Positions 56,857-64,000 of a stretch of DNA of 64,000 nucleotides are shown here, one piece after another. Each line of letters starts with the position of its first letter. The first letter of the stretch is position 1. The position numbers and the translations under genes were made by a program. The stretch spans positions 3,968,001-4,032,000 of the forward strand of contig OX638369.1 in NCBI GenBank assembly GCA_951812925.1. The letters are read 5' to 3'. Origin of the DNA: Calliopum simillimum. Its lineage: Eukaryota > Arthropoda > Insecta > Diptera > Lauxaniidae. A model generated the notes under the pieces. It saw only the letters and a program-made list of their open reading frames with translations. It was not told where the DNA came from and searched no databases.

Positions 56857-58164
56857 TTAAGGCTCGCACAAGTCTTCAGTTAATATAGACATTCGAAAAT
56901 TCCAATCAGGAGGAACACACTTAATATCAGCATTTTTAACAAAATCATACATCCCTAAGAGATATTTCGAATCCCAATGCATTGTAATGCAGCCTCTCAG
57001 AGCACAAAGTCTATGCGGAAGATACGAATAGCCATTGTATGTAAAAAGTGAGTTATGATATCGGGGCAGCTTTAAACGTTCCGCACAAATGCCCGTTAAA
57101 AAGATATCCTCTAAAGGATGGAGCGGTGTTTGCAGTGCCATCTTATACAGGTTTGGTATCACATCCCTGGACATGATGTAACTTATTCCAGATATATACG
57201 GTGGATATATGCGCCCCTCGTACATATAAAAGGGCACGTAGAGTTTATCACTTGCATTCAGTCTGGTGGTTGTCTGACAAAACTTAAAACCAGCAAGCAC
57301 TTTTTTAGTCAATTTGAACCGATTTTGTTGAGCCAAAACATCTAGTGTACTCGGAATGTGCATTGCTAGAGTCGAGTTATAAACTGGTATTGTGCCGCCG
57401 AGAAGAAAATGCAGTAAATTCGGTACATTCACGAAAACATCTTCATCACATTTCATGACAAAAGCGATATTTCGCTGCATGCAATTGTGCGCCAACCACT
57501 TTAGCAACATTACCGATTTAATGGTCAAATTATAATAAGTATCAATAAAGTCCTGCTGTAAGATATCATTATATTGTCTCTGTTCGACGTGTAAATTCTT
57601 TTGTTGTGTTGCACTTGCATTGCGTCCGACAAGAAAAAGAACGCGTACGGACATATTAAGATGACCTCCATCAGTTTTAATGTAATTCTTATAATATACC
57701 ACACGCTCCAGCAATACTTCAAGGTACAAGCCCTGCATATGCGCATGCTGTCGCGCAAAGTGTTGATAATTGAAGTCCGTTGTATTTGCCCATGTCTGAC
57801 GTATCGCTTGTCGAACAGAAACACTTTGAATTCTGGAAAAAACGACGATTAGCAGGAAAATCTTTTCACTGCAATTGATATTTTGTGGTTGCATCAGGAG
57901 AGTATCATTATTTGGCAGTATGAATTGCGATAAGTTGCGAGATTTGTTTGAAGGCCAGTCCTTGAGAGGATAAGCTCTGCGTAACATCTCCGGACTTGAG
58001 CTCAGATAGTTGTAGCATGCAAACATTGTTAGCAGTACAGGTATCAACAATGCATAGTATAGCAAATGAATAAGTAAGCGAACACTCATTGGCAGGATGG
58101 AACTTTTCTTCTTTTGTTTATGTACAAAAAACTTTTGACAATTATTTTCAATAAAAAATGACAT
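56857..58164 (-). CDS. Beta-1,3-glycosyltransferase, GT31 family
   Basis: An intact single-exon frame of 435 codons. The family moves galactose or N-acetylglucosamine from a UDP-sugar to a glycan in beta-1,3 linkage in the Golgi lumen. Visible: a short cytoplasmic N-terminus rich in Lys (residues 11-20), one signal-anchor segment (about 28-50), a stem, then the GT31 motifs RQAIRQTW (118-125), RVLFLVG (174-180), DFIDTYYNLTIKSVMLLKW (205-223), the metal-binding CDEDVFVN (239-246, DED in place of the usual DDD), YISGISYIMS (323-332) and EDIFLTG (352-358). Nine N-x-S/T sites fit a luminal protein. The start at 58164 gives the longest frame; Met26, just before the anchor, is an alternative. Length is somewhat above the usual 300-400. 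The donor and acceptor cannot be told from sequence; in flies this family includes brainiac and several uncharacterised paralogues. An ATTAAA (56659-56664, minus) may serve polyadenylation. It is the only convincing host gene here. Confidence 0.9.
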   Translation of the reverse strand: MSFFIENNCQKFFVHKQKKKSSILPMSVRLLIHLLYYALLIPVLLTMFACYNYLSSSPEMLRRAYPLKDWPSNKSRNLSQFILPNNDTLLMQPQNINCSEKIFLLIVVFSRIQSVSVRQAIRQTWANTTDFNYQHFARQHAHMQGLYLEVLLERVVYYKNYIKTDGGHLNMSVRVLFLVGRNASATQQKNLHVEQRQYNDILQQDFIDTYYNLTIKSVMLLKWLAHNCMQRNIAFVMKCDEDVFVNVPNLLHFLLGGTIPVYNSTLAMHIPSTLDVLAQQNRFKLTKKVLAGFKFCQTTTRLNASDKLYVPFYMYEGRIYPPYISGISYIMSRDVIPNLYKMALQTPLHPLEDIFLTGICAERLKLPRYHNSLFTYNGYSYLPHRLCALRGCITMHWDSKYLLGMYDFVKNADIKCVPPDWNFRMSILTEDLCEP

Positions 58165-58299
58165 TTGATTTATTTATTCTTGAATCAATTTTTGTCATGA
58201 ACATTGAAATAAATGAAATGAAATGAATTGATGTATTTTCAGTAAAAAACTTGAAGTTCATACTACATTAATTAGCATATCTGGGTGTGCTATACTTTC

Positions 58300-58970
58300 C
58301 CAACAAACAAAAACGTTTGGAAAATAACTTATTATACGCTTATTGAAGCAAACATTTCGTTTGGAAATTAACTTGCAAAGTGTTTGGAAATTCTTGAATT
58401 CTAATTATTTAATAATCGAAACTGGACCCTTCATAGCAAGCTTGTGAAAATCATTTGGAGCAAGCTTTTTATAAATGTTTTTATACAATATTTTCCAGAT
58501 TTTTTTATTCAATATTTTTAAATTGTTTTTTTAACTTTTCAATTAACATTTTGTTAGTTTTTATTATGTTCATAAAACAATGTTTTCCAAACATTTTTAT
58601 ATTTAATTAAAAATAAAAAAAAGTTTATGTTTGCTGAGAATCGAACCTATGACTTCCAAGTTATGAGTCGACAATCTTATCAACTGACCTAACGTGCCAG
58701 TTATGATTCAAATGCCTTGTGTTTTACTTAGCTCGATAAGTCATTGAAAAAATAATATAAAAAATTTTTCGAATGTTTGGAAAACGGTTATTGAAACGTT
58801 TGAAAATAAATAATTTTCCAATTGTTGATTTTAACTTTGCAAATCAATTTTAAAAATAATAAAAAAATAATATTTTCCAAACGTTTGAAAATTGGTTATG
58901 AAAACATTTGAAAATTAACTTTTCCCAAGCTTAAAAATTGAAAAGGTTATAAAATTGTTGGTTGGGTTTT
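58300..58970. mobile_element. GTTTGGAAA palindrome array with tRNA-like module
   Basis: The ends resemble inverted repeats: CCCAACAAACAAAAA on the left, TTGTTGGTTGGG on the right. Between them the motif GTTTGGAAAAT and its inverse ATTTTCCAAAC recur about ten times (for example 58314, 58361, 58582, 58771, 58874). In the middle sits a minus-strand tRNA-like module (58631-58700). It starts only about 135 bp upstream of the GT31 start codon, so it could affect that promoter. Confidence 0.55.
58628..58705 (-). repeat. tRNA-like module (Met-like)
   Basis: On the minus strand TTAGGTCAGTTG (A-box region) is followed by GTCGACTCATAACTTGGAAG, which looks like a tRNA-Met anticodon arm with CAT in the loop, then ATAGGTTCGATTCTC (B box, GGTTCGATTCT). 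Fourteen nucleotides later a T8 run begins. Stem pairing in the T and anticodon arms is partly lost, so it is most likely a tRNA-derived relic, not an expressed tRNA. Confidence 0.6.
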
Positions 58971-59390
58971 GGCTTAAATAAAGAGCATAGCATTGTCAAT
59001 TTTTCCATAAAATGTTATTTGTCCTGATGTATTTTACAATCATAAGTAGCATTTTACAACTTGTTTTGCCGGTGGCCAAATTTTGACCATTTACCTAAAG
59101 ATAGATACACGTTTTCCTTGCCGTTGTCTACTTATATAGTGAGTCGCTGTTCCAAAAAAAAAGAGTTCTTCTCAAAGTTCAGTCTATTTCCATTCCGAGT
59201 TTCATGAAAATCAGTTTACTGAGATGTGGCATGTATAAATTTTTCTTAAGTTTTCTTCCTCAGGATTCAAAACACCTCTACACCAAATTTTGTAAAAACC
59301 GGTGTCACAGATGAGCCGTAATTAGTTTTTCCAAAACTTTGTTACAATGCGCATCTCACCGTGAAATAAGAAATGACGACGCTAATGCAG
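58971..59390. other. Old repeat DNA, no gene
   Basis: No coding sequence. Phrases such as 'ccgagtttcatgaaaatcagttt' are in the style of F2 repeats but no boundary can be drawn. Confidence 0.35.
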
Positions 59391-59394
59391 AATT

Positions 59395-59840
59395 GCAGTC
59401 CAAAAGTATCGCAAAATATTGAAATAAATCGAATAAATCGACGAAAGCCTAAAAGTATCAAAATACATCCAAAATATCGGTAAAATTCCAAGAGTATCGG
59501 AAAACATTGAAGTTATTGCTAAAAGTATCGAAAACATCAAAAATATCGATAAAAGTGCAAAAGTATCGAAAAAAATCAAAAATATCGGTTAAAGTACAAA
59601 AATATCGAAAACATCGAAAATATCTGTAAAAGTACAAAAATATCGAAAACATCCAAAATATCGGTAAAAGTCCAAAAGTTTCCAAATACATCCAAAATAT
59701 CGGTACAAGTCCAAAAGTATCGAAAACATCCAAAATATCGATAAAAGTCCAAAAGTATCGAAAAACATCAAATATATCGGTAAATGTGCAGAAAAGTCGA
59801 AAACATCCAAAATATCGGTACAAAGTCCAAAAGCATCGCC
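59395..59840. repeat. 38-bp minisatellite, about 11 units
   Basis: The unit is approximately AAAAGTATCGAAAACATC followed by CAAAATATCGGTAAAAGTCC, repeated with small changes from about 59400 to 59838. Each unit is itself made of two related TATCGAAAA/TATCGGTAAA halves. Minus-strand open frames of 65-121 codons (DIFDVFRYFWTF-like) arise because the unit has no stop in those frames; they are not genes. Confidence 0.9.
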
Positions 59841-60865
59841 GTATTTTATTGTGCGTTATTTCTCATCAGCAATTATGATTTTGGGGCGTGGTACCTAATG
59901 CCAATTTTTTCAGTAAACATTATTTGCCACGATGTTCTTCATACATGTACCAGATCCATGTACATTGAACAGCTTTAAAGATATTATGAATTAATTACCA
60001 GGGAGCGTGACACCGCCCGCCCTTTTTGAAAAAGTTATACATTAAGAATTTTACATTTTAGGCATGACCATTTTTTAAATTCATTCTAATATAGTAAATA
60101 TTCTTTGCTAAAATGATCCTTTTCAATATATCCTTGCAATGCAGATAATCCGTCATTTAAGCAACTTAAATTACAATTTGTTTCTTGTGGTCGCTAGTAT
60201 GTATGCAATTAATTGATGTATTTGCTGTACGCACGTACAGAAGTAGGATTATGACACATTTCATAACTGTAAATCCAACTGTCATCTTTCTTTCCTCCCT
60301 ACGCTGACTAGGAGGGACACTTAATCATCATGACAGCAGCAGCGGCAGCAGCAGTAGCAATTCAATCATTTAACATTCGTCGTCGTTTCGCAACATCGAC
60401 TTTAATTTAATATTGTGAAATTCGCTGTTACTCATACGACATGCTGTCAATAAATCACATGGCACGCTTGATTTAGTTTTCATTTCTGTTTTTCGTTACG
60501 TTTGACTGCAACGCATATTTGCTGCTGCTGCTGTTGAATTGCGCAGAGCCTTCAAGCGAAGGACATTGTAGCAGTGCTTTGCCAGGATCAAGTAACAAAT
60601 TGTTAACTTCAAAATTTAAGCTTCTTTATAACCATGACGATAGAGATTTATTTCATTTAAATTGGTAAATGGTAAATGGTAAATGGCGTATCAAAAATTT
60701 TGCAATTAGTATGAAAATAAATTAATACACTTGAAAGAAGTTATTTATGTAGCCCCATTCAAAATTTGAAATTCCTTATTATAATTAACTAGTCAGGGTG
60801 GCCAAGGAAAGCACTACGACCTCTTGGCCGTATTTTGCTTAGATCTTGCACTAACTATTCTAGGC
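59841..60865. other. Gene-free DNA with F2-like fragments
   Basis: GGGGCGTGGTACC (59882) and GGGAGCGTGACACCGCCCGCC (60001) are F2-type boxes in a decayed fragment (59865-60060). Microsatellites: AGCAGCAGCGGCAGCAGCAG near 60335, GCTGCTGCTGCTG near 60520 and three TGGTAAA units near 60663. No gene. Confidence 0.5.
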
Positions 60866-60869
60866 ATTT

Positions 60870-61240
60870 GCGAGATTAAGATTCATTATCTCAAAAAACT
60901 ATTGCTCTGCAGAAGTATGAAATTTTCCTTGCGTGGAAGGTGCCACGCTCTCTTGTTCAAATTCACTATAGAACAGTTCCAAAAAAAAGTATAAATTTTA
61001 AACTATTATGGAATAAAGCTCAAACTTTTCTAGAAAATATCGGAATTTAATACCGAAAAAGTTTATAATCAATACTAAAAGAAATCTAAACTAAGAGAAG
61101 TAAACTGTTATTTTTTAGTGCGTAGTTTTTTTCTAGAGCTTGCATTTATTATCCTTAATGTTTGCGTGAAATTTGGTTGGATTCTCTGAAATTACGCTTT
61201 CAGTATAGTATTTTGAAATGTTTACTTATATGGGACTAGT
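60870..61240 (-). mobile_element. mini-me/DINE-1-like fragment, degenerate
   Basis: The plus strand resembles the plus strand of the inverted copy at 15660-15920: GGAAGGTGCCACGCTCTCTTGTT (60930-60956), CTAGAGCTTGCATTTAT (61131), GTGAAATTT, and TTTCAGTATAGTATTTTGAA. No head or 3' hairpin remains, and an unrelated stretch (about 60960-61120) interrupts it. Confidence 0.6.
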
Positions 61241-61244
61241 TGGC

Positions 61245-61645
61245 CGGGATTGACTTCGTTCACCCATTCACGATACCTTTTAAAAATTTATGTACCCAAT
61301 CTCAACCATATCTGTCACACAGTCTCAGAAGGTCGTTTTTTTAGATCGTTTTATAGGACATTTTTCCAGCGGATGTTATTCTTCCCGGGCAATGCCGAGG
61401 GTATTTCAAATAGAGTTTGTCCTGGAATCTCACCTCACTAAAAAATCATGCGAATCGGATAACTGATATTTGAATTATGGGATTCTCTAAGAACCCGGGG
61501 GTATTTCGAAATTAAATGTATCTTAATGTATCCTTGTCATGCAAAATGTCTATAAAGGAAAGAAAAAATCATGCAAGTCGGATAAATGGTTCTCGAATTA
61601 TGGAGACACAGACAGACGTTGTATTCTATATATTAAGGTATGCAC
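61245..61645. repeat. Unassigned repeat with GACAGACAGACG-type end
   Basis: Two related phrases, AAAAATCATGCGAATCGGATAA (61440) and AAAAATCATGCAAGTCGGATAA (61565), each followed by 'tgaattatgg' text, show an internal duplication. The right end, ACACAGACAGACG and TATATATTA, is like the (GTCY)n and (TA)n tracts of mini-me in reverse order. It is probably another Helitron-like repeat family. Confidence 0.45.
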
Positions 61646-63252
61646 ACGAAAAAAAGTAGTCGACAAAAAATGGATATAAAACTTTTATTTTTTGACCAAA
61701 ACAAAAGAAAGTAATATATTTTCTTAAGCTCTTTATGAAAATGAAAAGGTTTCCTTATTTTCATAATAGAAAGCAGATAATTTTTATATAATTTACAAAA
61801 AAGAGAACTAATAGCCAAGTTTAACCTATTTACGATACTACAAGTCTCTAGATTCAATAGCAGTCTCTTTATATAATTTTTCCAAGCTTCCTTTACTAAA
61901 TACACACAGTACAATGTCGCTATGTTCTTCTTTGCTGTCCCATTGCTTTTCATGTCAAAATGTGATTAACATAATAATTTTTATTTGAAATATGAGTAGG
62001 AAAATAAACTTGAGCACATTTTCATTTGTTTTATCATTATTTCAGGCGCCAATTTCAATTTGAATTTTTATATCAATTTTAGTATTTTTCAACAGCGAAA
62101 CAATAAAAAAGGTTACCACCTTTTTCGTATTCTGATTATTGTTATTATTGATATCGCATAAAATTCTCACCACCCGCCTCTGCCCAGTTGTCTGAAAGAA
62201 AATGCGCTTCGCTTAATGTTTTGACGCTTGCATGCCATTGTTGCTTAAGTCATATTGATATCATTCTCAGTTTTGACGCTTGCAAGTGTTTTCTTGAGTG
62301 GAGTTTAGCGCTGGCTGCTCCGCATTCGAGTTTTGATTGTTTTTTCCAAAGTAAATGTGCACTAAACACGCAATGAAATGTGAGCCGACTGCGAAAGTGA
62401 GGTTGGATAAAGTGGCACATGGGATGTTGTACTTTTTACTAAGGTATTCAATGTTGAAAAGTTTTCCAAAATTATTTTAAGCAAAATAATAAAAGGATTT
62501 ATGAAAAAAATCATCTTTAGTTAAGATTGCAATGGAATATTTTTTCGATTTTTCTTCGAGAAATAATTCGCATTATTTGCATACTTACGAGTATGTTTTG
62601 TAATGGGGGAACTTAATAAAAAGTTTAAAAAGCTTTAATGATGATGTTGAAGCATTAGCCACATATTTGTGTTTTCATAACTTAAATTCAATAAAAATGG
62701 AAAAATTTGGAAAAATATTTGGAGAATCAATATTTATCTACAAGTAGATCCAAAAGTTGTGAATCTGTATAGTTCTTCAATAAAAAGTTGAAAATCGTAT
62801 CAAATCAAAATCCATAATATTTTTATGGAGTCTTGAATAGAATTTTTTTTTATATGTGCTAGTCAGCGAATATAAATTTCGTTAACGAGTTAGCCCATTC
62901 ACAACCAGTAAGGAAGTATAAGGTGGATGAGATCTGAAAACAATGAAATTTTTCAAAGAAACGATCGAATCTTTTAACTTGGGACATCGAATATAGGTAT
63001 ACCCAAAAATTTAACATTATAATTATCACGAATAATAATGAGCAGTCGAATAAAAAATAATCTCAAATTTATTTACCAAATCATCTGTGTTAATATTGTA
63101 GTCCCAATAAGAACAAAAAACAGATATGTGCTATTCCGGAAAAAAGAAACATTATTGCGCCTCACTTATTTTGAATGTAAAAAGGCATGCAAATTTAAAT
63201 TTTTTTTTTGTTAAAAAAATGCGGGTTTTTATCTGGAATCATCCATAGCATT
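61646..63252. other. Gene-free AT-rich DNA
   Basis: No supported gene. The 106-codon minus frame at 61633-61953 (MKSNGTAKKNIATL..) and the 62-codon frame at 62188-62376 show no known domain. Confidence 0.5.
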
Positions 63253-63420
63253 TTTATACCCTACACCCAGGGATTCACTTTATTATAAATGCAAGCTCTA
63301 AACAGAAGTTGGGCGAATTTGGACAAGAGGGCGTAACACCTTTCGTAAAAGCAAAGTTTTCAAAGTACTGGATAGTAGTGTATTTAATGTTTGGCTAGGC
63401 CAAAGGTTACACTCTTACTA
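63253..63420 (+). mobile_element. mini-me/DINE-1 copy with large internal deletion
   Basis: The head (TTTTATACCCTACACCCAGGG) is joined after 'attcacttta' directly to the 3' part (TTATAAATGCAAGCTCTAAA, ACAAGAGGGCGTAACACC) and ends with the hairpin TTTGGCTAGGCCAAA and CTTACTAG followed by T. At about 168 bp, with both ends intact, it shows that only the termini are kept. Confidence 0.8.
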
Positions 63421-64000
63421 GTTTTCATTGAGTTTGGAGAACATCATTGATGCTACAGTCTGGTAATTCTAAATAGTTACAATAAAATCCGTGAACAGTC
63501 GTCAAAAGGTTAAAACATTTTATGTTCTCATGGTCGTTTGAAAATTTTGTCTCTTTATGTAAATTAGTCATGCCGCAAGATATTGCCCCCCCGGCTCTCT
63601 TTCAAGTACATTAAAATTGAATGTCAAATATGAAAGTAAATTTAAAATGGAATTTCAATTGAAAAGTTCAATATACAAATACAAAAGAAGAGTAAAATGA
63701 ATAAATGTTTAACATATGACATGTCTACGTCTGGGTTGTTCATCTGTCTGTCTTTCAGACAAAACTGTCTTTAGTTTTTATTCCACTATTGGTGAATATT
63801 TCTTGAATTTAACATTTCCCCATAAAAAAGAATTTGCATTTAGTTAAATCAACTGTGAAAAACCTCAATATGAAAATATTGAAATATTGATAGATTGAAA
63901 CATGTATCAGCTGCGTGTACACACATACACACACACATGTGCATACTTAACTTAGTCACATATGTTATGGTCAATTTTGGACACACCTACATATGACATG
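63421..64000. other. Gene-free DNA
   Basis: No gene recognised. CATCTGTCTGTCTTTCAGAC lies near 63739 and an ACACAC/CATA patch near 63919-63940. Confidence 0.5.

Noticed and set aside
56583..56888. 101-codon plus frame overlapping the GT31 3' end
   Set aside because: Antisense to and next to a clear gene; composition is not protein-like and no family is recognised.
58628..58705. Functional tRNA-Met gene
   Set aside because: The T-arm and anticodon stem have several unpaired positions and no acceptor stem is evident; treated as tRNA-derived.
59382..59823. Minus-strand repeat proteins (65-121 codons)
   Set aside because: Open only because the 38-bp minisatellite unit lacks stops in those frames.
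1..64000. CRISPR arrays, rRNA, prokaryotic promoters or operons
   Set aside because: None seen; tandem repeats here have no uniform repeat-spacer structure and the sequence is clearly eukaryotic.

Overview
The window looks like non-coding chromosomal DNA of a higher fly (Diptera, Brachycera; tephritid-like is an inference). The composition is very AT-rich. Strand-symmetric CAA/CAG and GTT runs, CATA and GT microsatellites and long A or T tracts recur throughout. The commonest dispersed repeat has the layout of dipteran mini-me/DINE-1 elements: a (TA)n tract, a conserved core and a (GTCY)n tract. I found no bacterial-style operons, no rRNA and no intact tRNA gene.

Only one intact protein-coding gene is supported: an intronless 435-codon GT31-family beta-1,3-glycosyltransferase on the minus strand at 56857-58164. 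Almost everything else is transposon-derived. From left to right: a mini-me scrap (215-330); a TIR element with a nested non-LTR 3' fragment (3041-4540); a full mini-me copy (6150-6849); a small TIR MITE (7388-7655); a broken mariner (8495-8994); a 240-bp foldback (9797-10040); a tRNA-like/A-rich locus (10505-11345); a repeat I call F3 (about 12366-12920); a reversed mini-me (15589-16347); a minisatellite abutting another mini-me that is split by a near-perfect inverted repeat (17840-19660); foldbacks at 20674-21128 and 25105-25510; a 16-bp minisatellite (28376-28439); a second Helitron-like family (F2) at 31801-33015 and 39955-41977, the latter carrying a solo LTR; MITEs with target-site duplications at 34999-35363, 43886-44274 and 49235-49893; and a foldback family (FB-G) at 30296, 44300 and 50714.

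The region 50714-56505 is a nest. An FB-G element with inverted arms of about 215 bp has been entered by a 4.2-kb CR1/Jockey-type non-LTR retrotransposon with damaged ORF1 and ORF2, and by an 883-bp TIR element with four copies of a CpG-centred palindrome. The GT31 gene lies just beyond it.

The most unusual pattern is a set of about eleven tRNA-like modules at seven loci. Each has a Pol III B-box-like core, sometimes an A-box-like core at tRNA spacing, and usually an oligo(T) run 11-15 nt past the B box, where a tRNA gene's terminator would lie. Five of the loci are embedded in locus-specific palindromic motif arrays. This is my best candidate for an undescribed mobile-element architecture.
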